Assembly: GCF_023330685.1 (NCBI RefSeq)
Contig: NZ_CP097128.1
Span: 682,001-746,000 of the forward strand
DNA length: 64,000 nucleotides
DNA from: Conexibacter sp. DBS9H8
GTDB taxonomy: Bacteria > Actinomycetota > Thermoleophilia > Solirubrobacterales > Solirubrobacteraceae
Direction of reading: 5' to 3'
Shown here piece after piece: positions 18,331-27,545 of the stretch. A program made the position numbers and the translations under genes. Under the pieces are notes generated by a model. It had not been told where the DNA came from. It saw nothing but the letters and a program-made list of their open reading frames with translations, and did no database searches. Position 1 is the first letter of the stretch. Each line of letters starts with the position of its first letter.

Positions 18331-18346
18331 GCGCGCACAAGCGCGC
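18331..18346. terminator. Hairpin between convergent operons
   Basis: GCGCGC-ACAA-GCGCGC, a 6-bp all-GC stem with a 4-nt loop, sits between the importer ATPase stop (18304) and the stop of the convergent crotonase gene (18351). No T-run. Probable bidirectional terminator. Confidence 0.5.
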
Positions 18347-18350
18347 GTGC

Positions 18351-19145
18351 TCAGCCCTCGGGCCGGAACCTGGGCCGCCGCTTTTCGAGGAAGGCTCGCG
18401 TCCCCTCGTGGAACTCGGCTGTCCCGTAGATATAGGTGAGCGCTTCGAAGCCCTGGCGGACCGACGCGAGCACCGCGTCGTTATCGGCGTTGATCGAGGT
18501 CTTGGTCAGACGCATCGACTGTGGGCTGTGGCTGAGCAGCCGCTCGCACCAGCTCTGGACGACCGCGTCGAGCTCGTCGTCAGGAACCGCCCGATTGATC
18601 CACCCGATACGCGCCGCCTCAGTCGCAGTGTAGGTTTCACCCAGCATGATGATTTCCTTGGCGAGCTTCTCCCCGACGAGCCGATTCATCAGCTGAGTCC
18701 CGAACCAGATCGGCGAGTTGCCGAGGCGGGCATCAGTGTGGGCGAAGCGGGCGGACTCGGCGGCGATCGAGAAATCGCAGAACAGGTTGAGCTCGTTGCC
18801 ACCGCCGACACACCAGCCGCTGATCTTGGCGATCGTCGGCTTACCGGTGCCCCGCATAGCCTCAGCAAGACGCATCAGGAGACGCGCCATCCTGCGCCCT
18901 TCATCTGGTGTGAACTCGCCTTCCATGTCCACCTCACCACCGGTGCTAAACGCTTGCTGTCCGGCTCCGCTGAGTACGATGACGCGGACCTCCGAGTTGG
19001 CGTCGGCACGGTCGAAGGCCTCGATCAGCTCATGGATCGTCTGCTCGCGGAAGGCGTTGTGGACCTCCGGACGGTTGATCACGATCCGACAGACCCCGTC
19101 CGCTGCGGCATAGCTGATGTCGGGGCTGGAAGCGGTCCCGCTCAT
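18351..19145 (-). CDS. Crotonase-fold protein, MenB/BadI-like
   Basis: 264 residues from ATG 19145, overlapping the upstream ligase stop by 4 nt. Oxyanion-hole blocks AFSTGGEVDMEG and GWCVGGGNELNLFCDFSIAA are clear. The block after FAHTDARLGNSPIWFGTQLMNRL lacks the two glutamates of a simple enoyl-CoA hydratase and looks more like the naphthoate synthase (MenB) and 2-ketocyclohexanecarboxyl-CoA hydrolase (BadI) branch, including the GEKLAKEI motif after it. A ring-closing or ring-opening Claisen-type reaction is therefore possible. Co-transcribed with the acyl-CoA ligase at 19142. Confidence 0.8.
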   Translation of the reverse strand: MSGTASSPDISYAAADGVCRIVINRPEVHNAFREQTIHELIEAFDRADANSEVRVIVLSGAGQQAFSTGGEVDMEGEFTPDEGRRMARLLMRLAEAMRGTGKPTIAKISGWCVGGGNELNLFCDFSIAAESARFAHTDARLGNSPIWFGTQLMNRLVGEKLAKEIIMLGETYTATEAARIGWINRAVPDDELDAVVQSWCERLLSHSPQSMRLTKTSINADNDAVLASVRQGFEALTYIYGTAEFHEGTRAFLEKRRPRFRPEG

Positions 19146-20827
19146 GCGGTGCCAGCCGCGGGCGGCGGCGTGGGGGTCTCGGTCAGCATCTGGCGTAGAC
19201 GGTATTTGAGCACCTTGCCGCCGACGGTGACCGGCATCTCCTCGAGCACCACGATACGTTTGGGCGTTTCGAAGCCCGCCAGACGCTCCCGGCAGAAAGC
19301 GATCACGGCGGCTTCATCGACAACGTGGCCCGCGGTCGCCGTCACGACGGCCGTCACCGCCTCGCCCCAGCGATCGTCGGGCAGGCCGATGACTCCGACG
19401 GAGTTGACACTGGGATGTTGGAGGAGAACCGCCTCGACGCGCAGGGTCGAGACGTTCTCGCCTCCGGACTTGACGATGTCCTTGTAGCGATCCACCATGA
19501 TTCGCAGTCCTTGCTCATCGAACATGCAACTGTCCCCGCTGTGGAACCAGCCACCGCGGAAGGCCGCCTCGGTTGCCTCCGGGTTGCGGAAGTATCCAGA
19601 TGTCATGGCGGGAGAGCGGTACACGGCCTCGCCGGCCTGCCCGGGCCGGTCGCGCAATGGTTCGCCGTCCTCATCGACGATCGTGGCTCCAAGCAGCCCG
19701 ATTGGTAGGCCAATGTGGTTGACCTCCGGGGCTGTGCGCAGAAACTTCTCCGGCCAGCGACTGGGTGAGAAGCGGTGACAGGCGATCGCCTCGGTCTGTC
19801 CGAACAGCCCGATCATGCTGACGTCGCCACACACCCGCTCGATGCTTTTGACGAGACCCGGTGCGGGCGTTGACCAGCCGTAGACGATGGTCGTGAGGCT
19901 ACGGAGGTCATAGGCCATCGGATCAGCGTCGACGTCGCGGACGAGATCCGCCAGAAACTGAGGCGAACCCGCCCAAAGGCACGTGACCTGCTCGCGCGTG
20001 ACCGCTCGTGCGGTCGCCGCGCCGGTCGGCTTGCGCCCGAACACGACACTGCCGCCACATAGGAGGCTTGACAACACAGAGGCATGGTCGCCAACGTGGT
20101 AGATAACCGGGAGGAACGTGCACGTGCGGAAGTCGGACTCGAACTGAAGCCCACGAGTGTAAGAGAGCGCGTGGCCGAGTGCGGCAGTGTAGGAGTAAGT
20201 GTGGGAGATCATTACGGCCTTTGGCAGTGCCGTGGTCCCCGAGGTGAGGATGATCTCCCAGATGTCGTCGCCATGGATCCGGACGTCCGGTTCGGACTCC
20301 GCATCGGAGGCGGTGAAGTCAAAGAAGTCCGTCGTTCCGGGGACGACCGCGGAGCCTCCCGCCCGGATCGTGGCGACGGGTGCGACGCCCGCCGACGTGA
20401 AGGCGCTAACAGCGCCCGGCCAGAGGTCGCCGTCCACGATGGCGACACTGGCCTCGACGTGTGCCAGCATCGCCTCAGCAACATCGTTGGTCATCATCGG
20501 GTTGATGGGCGCCGCGACAAGCCCGGCCTTAGCGATCCCGAGCTTGCTGAGGTACGCCTCGACTGAGTTCTCACAGAGCATCGCGACACGGTCAGAGCGG
20601 TTGAGCCCAAGTGCCAGCAGCGCGTTGGCGACACCGTTGGCGACGCGGTCCGCATCGGCGTACGACAGCCGCTGAAAGCGCGGATCCGCTAACGCCTCGG
20701 GCGCGGCAATGAACGCGACCTTGTCCGGGGTACTGTGCGAGATCCGCTCAAGCACGTCACCGACGGCCATTCTGTCCCACCGGTTGTCGGCTCGCCGGTT
20801 GTGGAGTGAATCAACGTCAAAGGTCAC
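19142..20827 (-). CDS. Acyl-CoA synthetase (AMP-forming)
   Basis: 561 residues from GTG 20827, chosen because GGGAGA lies about 10 nt upstream; a TTG 39 nt earlier is less likely. ANL superfamily: P-loop ILTSGTTALPKAVMISH, GLFGQTEAI, hinge region FHSGDSCMFDEQGLRIMVDRYKD split by VDRYKD, SGGENVSTLRVEA, and the C-terminal catalytic Lys in VTVGGKVLKYRLR. It activates a carboxylic acid to its CoA thioester via an acyl-AMP. It precedes and overlaps the MenB/BadI-like gene and is divergent from a second synthetase, sharing a 143-nt promoter region with a palindrome. Confidence 0.92.
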   Translation of the reverse strand: MTFDVDSLHNRRADNRWDRMAVGDVLERISHSTPDKVAFIAAPEALADPRFQRLSYADADRVANGVANALLALGLNRSDRVAMLCENSVEAYLSKLGIAKAGLVAAPINPMMTNDVAEAMLAHVEASVAIVDGDLWPGAVSAFTSAGVAPVATIRAGGSAVVPGTTDFFDFTASDAESEPDVRIHGDDIWEIILTSGTTALPKAVMISHTYSYTAALGHALSYTRGLQFESDFRTCTFLPVIYHVGDHASVLSSLLCGGSVVFGRKPTGAATARAVTREQVTCLWAGSPQFLADLVRDVDADPMAYDLRSLTTIVYGWSTPAPGLVKSIERVCGDVSMIGLFGQTEAIACHRFSPSRWPEKFLRTAPEVNHIGLPIGLLGATIVDEDGEPLRDRPGQAGEAVYRSPAMTSGYFRNPEATEAAFRGGWFHSGDSCMFDEQGLRIMVDRYKDIVKSGGENVSTLRVEAVLLQHPSVNSVGVIGLPDDRWGEAVTAVVTATAGHVVDEAAVIAFCRERLAGFETPKRIVVLEEMPVTVGGKVLKYRLRQMLTETPTPPPAAGTA

Positions 20828-20881
20828 GCTGATCGTGAGTCTCCCACCGCGCGGACGCGCGGGCAACTGGCGTTTCCGTCA

Positions 20882-20896
20882 GGTCACGGCGTGACC
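20882..20896. promoter_or_regulatory. Palindromic operator candidate in divergent promoter region
   Basis: GGTCACG-G-CGTGACC, a perfect 15-bp palindrome centred at 20889, lies in the only non-coding stretch between the two divergent synthetase operons (20828-20970). Its position would allow one regulator to control both. No matching second copy was found by eye. Confidence 0.5.
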
Positions 20897-20970
20897 GGCT
20901 GCCGCTAACGTCGGCGTACCGGCAAACGGTTGTGAAACTTGGTCGTGTGCGGTCGAGGGAAGATGCGTCG

Positions 20971-22614
20971 ATGAATCTCAGATGGTGGCTCGAACGGGCG
21001 TCATGGGAGTACCCAGAGAAGGCGGCGGTCATCGATGGCGACGGCGCCGAGACGGACTACACCCATTTGCGCGCGATGTCGAACCGGATCGGGAACGTGC
21101 TGGGAGAGCATGCGGCCGTCACGGAGGACGAGATCGTCCTGACGCTGATGCGCGACCACCATCGCCACGTTGCCGCCTTCTGGGGGACGATTGGGATCGG
21201 CGCCGTCTTCAGCGGGCTCAACCCTCGTCAGGTGCCCTCTAAATACGTCTCGGATGTACAGCGAAGCCGTGCAACGACCCTCATCGTCGATCCCGAGTTC
21301 GTCGCTATCGCCGAGTTGCTGGAGTCAAAGACGGCGCTGAGCAGGATCTATGTGAGTCGCGGGACACACCCGCGGTTTGCCAGCCTCGAGTGGCTTGCCG
21401 CCGAATGCTCTGACGAGCGACGCATCGCCCCGCGGGCGACCTCTGATGCAGCGGCAGTCAACTTTACGTCAGGCACCTCGGGAGTAGCCAAGGGTGTGAC
21501 GTTCACCCACGGGACGCTGAACAACTCCTGCTGGGGGTCGGTGTTTCTGGCCGGTATCACGAGCAGCACACGCAACTTGTCGCTGGTGGGCATGTTCCAC
21601 AGCGGTGGGATTCACGATTCGGTGCGCCTGGCCATGGCGGGCGGCACGGTGGTCTGGTGCGATGGTTGGGATGTCGATCGCGTCGTACGAATCTTCCGCG
21701 AACATCGACCCAACTGGATGTACTGGATCATTCCGACGATGGTGCGAGACCTGATGCGCCACCCGGCCTGGGCGGACCTCGATCTCAGTGGCGTGAGCGC
21801 CTACATCGCCGGGGAGCCGGTCCCGCCCGACGTCGAGGACGCGTTGACCGGCAAGGGAGTGAGGCTGGCGAACATGTATGGACTGACCGAAGCGATGCCG
21901 GTCTGCGTGCTCGGACCCTCTCTTTATTACGGCGATCAGGCGACAGTGCCTGCTGGGTCCTCCGGTCGGCCGAACAAGGAGTTCTGCGAGGTGAAGCTTG
22001 CCGACGCCCTCACGGGTGCGGCGCTGACCGGCGGCGACGTCGAGGGCGAAGTCTGCATCCGTGGGGACGTCGTGTCACCCGGGTACTTCAACGACCCGGA
22101 GCGGACGGCTCAGTCGATCGACGCGGAGGGGTTCCTGCATACCCGTGATGTCGCGTACCGCGACGCCGAGGGTTGGTACTACGTCCGCGGTCGCGCGGAT
22201 GACGTCATCAACAGTGGCGGGGAGAAGTTGTCGCTGATCGAGGTGGATGACGCGCTCCTCGCCCACCCGAAAGTGTTTGACGCGGCATGCATCGGAGTCG
22301 CGCATGAGCGCTTCGGCGAGGTCCCAGCAGCCTTTGTCGTGCTTGATGGCACCTTCGACGACGGCGCGGCACGGGACATGCTGGACGCTCACTGCCTCGG
22401 GACGATCGAGCGCTGGAAACGACCACGTCTCTACGTATTCGTCGAGGCGGTGCCCCGTACGGTGGCCAAGCGGTCGAAGTGGCAGGGGGAGATGCGTCGC
22501 CAACTGGAGGGCATCACTGTGCCCGACGCCAACGGGGTCACGACGCTGACCGAGTTGCGCGGTCTGCCAACCACGTCAGGTGCCGCGGATCTGGCCCAGG
22601 ACGGTCAGCGGTGA
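20971..22614 (+). CDS. Acyl-CoA synthetase (AMP-forming)
   Basis: 547 residues from ATG 20971 after GAGGGA at 20955-20960; the frame extends upstream to a GTG with no homology. ANL motifs: NFTSGTSGVAKGVTFTHG (P-loop), MYGLTEAMP, HTRDVAYRDAEGWYYVRGR, NSGGEKLSLIEVDDAL and the C-terminal AKRSKWQGEMRR with catalytic Lys. First gene of a six-gene run joined by 4-nt ATGA or similar overlaps (synthetase, FMN enzyme, AtuA, biotin carboxylase, carrier, carboxyltransferase), so it probably makes the acyl-CoA that this carboxylase pathway consumes. Confidence 0.92.
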   Translation: MNLRWWLERASWEYPEKAAVIDGDGAETDYTHLRAMSNRIGNVLGEHAAVTEDEIVLTLMRDHHRHVAAFWGTIGIGAVFSGLNPRQVPSKYVSDVQRSRATTLIVDPEFVAIAELLESKTALSRIYVSRGTHPRFASLEWLAAECSDERRIAPRATSDAAAVNFTSGTSGVAKGVTFTHGTLNNSCWGSVFLAGITSSTRNLSLVGMFHSGGIHDSVRLAMAGGTVVWCDGWDVDRVVRIFREHRPNWMYWIIPTMVRDLMRHPAWADLDLSGVSAYIAGEPVPPDVEDALTGKGVRLANMYGLTEAMPVCVLGPSLYYGDQATVPAGSSGRPNKEFCEVKLADALTGAALTGGDVEGEVCIRGDVVSPGYFNDPERTAQSIDAEGFLHTRDVAYRDAEGWYYVRGRADDVINSGGEKLSLIEVDDALLAHPKVFDAACIGVAHERFGEVPAAFVVLDGTFDDGAARDMLDAHCLGTIERWKRPRLYVFVEAVPRTVAKRSKWQGEMRRQLEGITVPDANGVTTLTELRGLPTTSGAADLAQDGQR

Positions 22615-23711
22615 TGACCGACGGCGGCCCTGGGCCGCGGATCACGACGCGCGTCACGGAGTTGCTGGGGATCGAGCATCCGATCATCCAGGAGGGATTG
22701 GGTCCCTACAAGACCGTTCAGTTGGCGGCCGCCGTCACTAACGCCGGAGGTCTCGGGACGATCAGCATGCCAGGGATGACCGCCGGTGCGCAGGGGGTAC
22801 GAGACCTACGCGCCTACATCGAGCAGGCATGTGAACTGACGGACGGGACGCTGGCGGTCAACATTCCCGTCGGCACCGCTAAGGGGGCTGAGCCTCCGGA
22901 GTTGCTGCCGTTCAGCGCCGCTTACGTCGGCTGCGTCATCGACGCGTTACGCGATTCCGCGATCGCCCAGCGGCTGCGGGTGATCACCACCTCGGCCGGC
23001 CCTCCCGGGGTGGTCCGCCGTGCGATCGCTGACAGCGGCCTCATCCACGCGCACAAAGTGGGTGGCACTCGCCAGGCGATCCGCGCCGAGCGCGATGGCG
23101 TCGACGTCATCATCGCATCCGGCTATGAAGCCGGAGGGCACACCCACGCCCGCCCGGTTCACACGATAGTGCTCGGGGCGAACGTGACCGAGGCTGTCGA
23201 CGTGCCGGTTGTGATCGCTGGCGGCATCCGGGATGCTCGCGGCATCCTGGCGGCGCTCGCGCTCGGCGCGGACGCGGTGGCGATGGGGACCCGCTTCGTG
23301 GCCAGCTGCGACAACCCTGATTGGGATGACGCCTACGCGCAGCGGGTGCTCGCCATGCAGGAGGGCGAGGATGTGGTCTTCCCCGCCGTCTTCGGTCCCT
23401 CACGCGGATTGGCCAGCGACGGGCTGAGTGAGCTGCTGTCGTTCGTCGGTTCCGAGGCAATGACTGAGAGCGAACTCACCGCATGGAAGGACGACCGGTT
23501 GATCATCGCCCAGCGTGACGGCGACGTGACTCACGGGATCATGCCCTGCGGTCAGGTGGCCAGCGGGATCGGCGACCTCATTCATGTGGCGGAATTTGTA
23601 CCCGGGGTCGTTGCCGAGACCGCCGCTCTGCTGGAGCGGCTCTCCGGCCTGTTCGGTGGGACGGGCCGGCCGGAGTCAGATCCCAGGACAAGGACGAGGG
23701 CGCCATCATGA
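22614..23711 (+). CDS. Nitronate monooxygenase/enoyl-reductase family FMN protein
   Basis: 365 residues from ATG 22614, overlapping the previous stop; GTG 22611 is an alternative. TIM-barrel FMN features: GIEHPIIQEGLGPY near the N-terminus, VTNAGGLGTIS, HKVGGTRQAIRAERDGVD, ASGYEAGGHTHARP, VVIAGGIRDARG and LGADAVAMGTRFVAS. Relatives are nitronate monooxygenases and FabK-like enoyl reductases. In a CoA-ester operon that has no acyl-CoA dehydrogenase, an enoyl-CoA reduction or desaturation role is more likely than nitronate oxidation, but this is inference. Confidence 0.85.
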   Translation: MTDGGPGPRITTRVTELLGIEHPIIQEGLGPYKTVQLAAAVTNAGGLGTISMPGMTAGAQGVRDLRAYIEQACELTDGTLAVNIPVGTAKGAEPPELLPFSAAYVGCVIDALRDSAIAQRLRVITTSAGPPGVVRRAIADSGLIHAHKVGGTRQAIRAERDGVDVIIASGYEAGGHTHARPVHTIVLGANVTEAVDVPVVIAGGIRDARGILAALALGADAVAMGTRFVASCDNPDWDDAYAQRVLAMQEGEDVVFPAVFGPSRGLASDGLSELLSFVGSEAMTESELTAWKDDRLIIAQRDGDVTHGIMPCGQVASGIGDLIHVAEFVPGVVAETAALLERLSGLFGGTGRPESDPRTRTRAPS

Positions 23712-25555
23712 AGACGAGCCTGCGCTTCGCGGCTTGGGCGGCCTTCTGGGGGGACACCCCGCGCGCGGCCGAGCAGGTGCTCCGGTCCGAGCGGATCGAC
23801 TATCTGGTCTCTGACTACCTGGCGGAGATCACCATGGCCCTGTTGGCACGCGCACGGGCCAAGGATCCGGCGACCGGCTATGTCGCCGACGCGGTCCGGA
23901 CGCTGGCGGCGATCCTCCCGGAGATCGAGGCCAGGGGGATCAAGGTGATCACGAACGCGGGCGCGCTCAACGCGGACGCCTGCGCCGAGGCGCTTGAGCG
24001 GGCCGCCCGCGAGGCAGGTGTCTCGCTGCGCGTTGCCTCAGTTGAAGGAGATGACCTGATGCCGCGTCTGGACGAAATCCTGGCTGCGGATCCCCATGAC
24101 ATGTTCACCGGAGAGTCGATCCCCGGGGCCGTCAGCACGATGAATGCGTACCTTGGTGCTCGTCCCATCGCCGAGGCGCTCGCGGCCGGCGCGGACATTG
24201 TCGTGACGGGACGCTGCGCCGACGCTGCGGTCGTGCTCGGACCGCTGATGTACGAGTTCGGTTGGTCCGACGACGACTATGACCGGCTGGCCGCAGGGAG
24301 CCTGGTGGGTCACATCATCGAGTGCGGCCCTCAAGCCACCGGCGGCATCCACACCGACTGGTGGGCCGTCCCCGGTTGGGACAACCTCGGTTATCCGATC
24401 GCCGACGTCGATCCCGACGGCACGGCTGTGATCAGCAAGCCGCCGGACACGGGAGGTCTCGTCTCGGTCGGCACGGTCTCCGAACAAGTCCTCTATGAGA
24501 TCGGAGACCCCGGGGCCTATGTCATGCCCGACGTCGTGTGTGATTGGCGGGAGGTTCACCTCGAGCAGATCGGTCCGGATCAGGTACGTGTCTCCGGTGC
24601 GCGCGGCTCGGCCCCGACCACGACCTACAAAGTCACGGCCACCCACTCAGACAGTTATCGGGCGATGGCAACCGCCATGTTCGCGGGCCTCGACGCGGTG
24701 GCCCGAGCCCATCGCGCCGGCGAGGCGATGGTCACGCGTGCCGGACGGTTGCTGGAACACGATGGCTTCGCCCCTCTGGCCGAAGCCTCGATTGAGGTCA
24801 TCGGGGACGGCAAGGTGCTCGCTCCGCACGCCGCAGCCGAGGTCGCGACCGGGGCTGTGCTCAAGATCGGCGTGCGGCACCCCGATAAGGCCGCGCTGGA
24901 GATCTTCGCTCAGGAGTTCGCGGCCTTCGGGCTCGTGGCTCAGGGGATGACCGGGGTGTTCGCCGGGCGCCCGCGGGTTGCGCCGGTGTTTCGAGTTCTT
25001 CACCTGCTGGTCGACAAGGCGACCACGCCCGTCACGGTACGCATCGCAGGTGAGTCCCGAACCGTCGCTGTTGCCCCGGGCGTCGCCGGTCCGCCCGTCG
25101 AAACCCCAACGGTCGCTCTGGTCCTGGGACCGGTCCCGGATGAGAGCGCGAGTTCGGCTGCCGCCGGCGGCGGTCCCGCAGCCGATCGTGTTGAGGTTCC
25201 GTTGCGGGCGCTGGCGTGGGCGCGCAGCGGTGACAAGGGTGACCGGGCGAACATCGGTGTGATCGCCCGGCGGCCTGAGTTCTTGCCGGTCATCCGGGAA
25301 CAGCTGACGGTTGAGCGCGTGGCCCAATTCTTCGCCCACTACTCACCGAGCGCGGTCCGCTGCTGGGAGCTTCCCGGCCTCAACGCCCTCAACTTTCTGC
25401 TCGACGATGTCCTCGGCGGGACGGGCGGGACCTCGACGCTCCGCTACGACCCCCAGGGCAAGTCGTATGCGGCGATGCTGCTGACTGTCGGGATCGAGGT
25501 GCCGCGAGATTGGGATTGGCCGGCGCACCCGGAGCTTGTGGCGGTGACGTCATGA
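23708..25555 (+). CDS. atuA: AtuA-family protein (DUF1446 plus AtuA-like C-domain)
   Basis: 615 residues from ATG 23708, overlapping the preceding stop. Residues 1-450 match the DUF1446 domain of acyclic terpene utilisation protein A: LVSDYLAEITMALLAR, TNAGALNADACAEAL, VTGRCADAAVVLGPL, ATGGIHTDW. After a variable linker, residues about 495-605 form the small AtuA-like ferredoxin-fold domain (RALAWARSGDKGDRANIGV). AtuA accompanies geranyl-CoA carboxylase in citronellol/geraniol degradation and may hydrate the carboxylated product; its biochemistry is incompletely known. Here it sits directly before the carboxylase subunits. Confidence 0.88.
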   Translation: MKTSLRFAAWAAFWGDTPRAAEQVLRSERIDYLVSDYLAEITMALLARARAKDPATGYVADAVRTLAAILPEIEARGIKVITNAGALNADACAEALERAAREAGVSLRVASVEGDDLMPRLDEILAADPHDMFTGESIPGAVSTMNAYLGARPIAEALAAGADIVVTGRCADAAVVLGPLMYEFGWSDDDYDRLAAGSLVGHIIECGPQATGGIHTDWWAVPGWDNLGYPIADVDPDGTAVISKPPDTGGLVSVGTVSEQVLYEIGDPGAYVMPDVVCDWREVHLEQIGPDQVRVSGARGSAPTTTYKVTATHSDSYRAMATAMFAGLDAVARAHRAGEAMVTRAGRLLEHDGFAPLAEASIEVIGDGKVLAPHAAAEVATGAVLKIGVRHPDKAALEIFAQEFAAFGLVAQGMTGVFAGRPRVAPVFRVLHLLVDKATTPVTVRIAGESRTVAVAPGVAGPPVETPTVALVLGPVPDESASSAAAGGGPAADRVEVPLRALAWARSGDKGDRANIGVIARRPEFLPVIREQLTVERVAQFFAHYSPSAVRCWELPGLNALNFLLDDVLGGTGGTSTLRYDPQGKSYAAMLLTVGIEVPRDWDWPAHPELVAVTS

Positions 25556-27030
25556 CCCTCCCGGGCAAGGTACTGATCGCCAACCGCGGCGAGGTCACCG
25601 TTCGCATCATTCGGACATTGCGGGAGCTTGGAATTCCGAGCGTTGTCGCCTACCACGCGATGGAGCGCCACGGGCTCGCCGCACGCGAGGCCGATAAGGC
25701 AGTCGAGGTGTTCGGCGAGCCGCCGGTCTCGGCGTATCTCAACGGTGAGGCGATGATCGAGGCCGCACTCCGAACCGGCGCTGACGCGATCCATCCCGGC
25801 TTCGGATTTCTCGCGGAAAACGCAGACTTCGCCCGAGCCGTCGGGGATGCCGGCATCACCTTCATCGGTCCTCCCCCCTCGGCGATCCGGGCGATGGGCG
25901 ACAAGATCGAGGCCAAGCGTCTCGCCCAGGCCGCCGGCGTCCCGACGCTGCCCGGATCCAAGCACGCGCTGTCAGACGCCGAGGAGGCCGTCGCTGAAGG
26001 CGAACGGATCGGCTACCCCGTCCTGCTCAAGGCGAGCGCCGGCGGTGGCGGCAAGGGCATGCGCATCGCTCATGACAGCGACGGCTGCCGCGATGCTTTC
26101 GTGCGCGCATCTCAGGAGGCCAAGGCCGCCTTCGGTGATGGACGCGTCTTCCTGGAGCGCTACATCGAGAAGCCGCGCCACATCGAGGTTCAGGTGCTCG
26201 CCGACACGCACGGGACCGTCCTCGCCTTGGGCGAACGGGAATGTTCGATCCAACGGCGCTACCAGAAGGTCGTTGAGGAGGCTCCCTCTCCGTTGATCAC
26301 GCCGGAGGTGCGCGTCGCGATGGGCGACCGGGCGGTCGCCCTGGCACGATCGGTCGGCTACGTGTCGGCCGGCACTGTCGAGATGGTGGCCGACAGAGAG
26401 GCCAACTTCTACTTCCTCGAGATGAACACTCGGCTACAGGTCGAGCACCCGGTCACCGAGCTCGTCACGGGGATCGACATCGTGGCCGAGCAGCTGCGGA
26501 TCGCGGGTGGTGAGCCGCTCGGGTTCGGTCAGGACGACATCCGGATCGGTTGTCATGCGATCGAATGTCGGATCTACGCCGAGGATGTCGAGGCGGGCTT
26601 CATTCCGGCAACTGGTCGGCTCAATCTTGTACGCTTTCCGAGCGGCGCCGGCGTGCGAGTGGATCACGGAGTGCGCGAGGGCGAGGCGGTCACGGCGGCG
26701 TTCGACCCGATGGTCGCCAAGGTGATCGGCTACGGCACCACGCGGGCAGACGCCATCGAGAGCACACGCAGGGCGCTGTCAGAGACGGTGCTACTCGGGA
26801 CCGTCACCAACACGAGTTTCCTCGAGCGTGTCCTCGCCCATCCCGCCTTCGCTGCCGGCGAGATTGACACCGCATTCCTTGACGACCACCCGGAGGTTTG
26901 CGAACACAGGCCGGCGACCGAGGAGCAACAGCGTTTGCTGATCGCTGCTGCCGCGCTGGCCAGCCCCCGCTACGAACGCCGTCACACCCTTGCTGAGCCG
27001 CTCGCCTCACTCGGCGAATGGAGGCCCTGA
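25552..27030 (+). CDS. Acyl-CoA carboxylase, biotin carboxylase subunit
   Basis: 492 residues from ATG 25552 (ATGA overlap with atuA). ATP-grasp biotin carboxylase: IANRGEVTVRIIRTLRELGI, HPGFGFLAENADFARA, glycine-rich KASAGGGGKGMRIA, ERECSIQRRYQKVVEEAPSP, EMNTRLQVEHPVTE. Uses ATP and bicarbonate to carboxylate biotin on the carrier protein. It stops after the BC domain, so carrier and BC are split, unlike the fused alpha chains of most actinobacterial acyl-CoA carboxylases. Confidence 0.95.
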   Translation: MTLPGKVLIANRGEVTVRIIRTLRELGIPSVVAYHAMERHGLAAREADKAVEVFGEPPVSAYLNGEAMIEAALRTGADAIHPGFGFLAENADFARAVGDAGITFIGPPPSAIRAMGDKIEAKRLAQAAGVPTLPGSKHALSDAEEAVAEGERIGYPVLLKASAGGGGKGMRIAHDSDGCRDAFVRASQEAKAAFGDGRVFLERYIEKPRHIEVQVLADTHGTVLALGERECSIQRRYQKVVEEAPSPLITPEVRVAMGDRAVALARSVGYVSAGTVEMVADREANFYFLEMNTRLQVEHPVTELVTGIDIVAEQLRIAGGEPLGFGQDDIRIGCHAIECRIYAEDVEAGFIPATGRLNLVRFPSGAGVRVDHGVREGEAVTAAFDPMVAKVIGYGTTRADAIESTRRALSETVLLGTVTNTSFLERVLAHPAFAAGEIDTAFLDDHPEVCEHRPATEEQQRLLIAAAALASPRYERRHTLAEPLASLGEWRP

Positions 27031-27545
27031 TGTCACTGCAGATCTCTCTTGACGAAGGTCCGGCGCGCGACGTCGCACTCACCCGGCTCGGGGCCGGGCC
27101 TGCCCGGCTGTGGATCGACGGCCGGGAGTACGTTGGGCAGCTTCTTCCGGTTGGCGGTGGCTTTGAGATCCAACTCGACGACCGTACAGAGCGGATCTGG
27201 CTGGTCGTCGACCGCGACACCGTGTTCATCCACGCCTTCGGCCGAGTGTGGCAAGCGCAGGTGACCGACCCGTCCGAACGGTCGGGCGCTGACGCTCACG
27301 CCGCGGACGTGATTACCGCACCGATGCCGGGCATGGTCATCAGCGTCGCCGCCAGCGTCGGAGAGCCTGTCGCCGTCGGTCAAGTCCTGCTGGTGATCGA
27401 GAGCATGAAGATGCAGAGTGAGATCGTCGCGGGGCGGGACGGTGTCATCGAGCGTGTCCACCTTCGGGTCGGCGACACCTTCGACCGCGGTGCGTGGCTT
27501 GTCCAACTCCAGTCGCTGGAAGCAGACCAAGGAGCTCAGCCATGA
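27030..27545 (+). CDS. Biotin carboxyl carrier protein subunit
   Basis: 171 residues from ATG 27030, overlapping the BC stop (TGATG). The last 75 residues are a biotinyl domain with APMPGMVISV and the biotin-accepting Lys127 in ESMKMQSE. Residues 1-85 form a beta-rich segment (DGREYVGQLLP, VFIHAFGRVWQAQV), like the BT linker that docks carboxylase halves together. It therefore corresponds to the C-terminal half of an MccA/AccA3-type alpha chain released as its own protein. Confidence 0.93.
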   Translation: MSLQISLDEGPARDVALTRLGAGPARLWIDGREYVGQLLPVGGGFEIQLDDRTERIWLVVDRDTVFIHAFGRVWQAQVTDPSERSGADAHAADVITAPMPGMVISVAASVGEPVAVGQVLLVIESMKMQSEIVAGRDGVIERVHLRVGDTFDRGAWLVQLQSLEADQGAQP

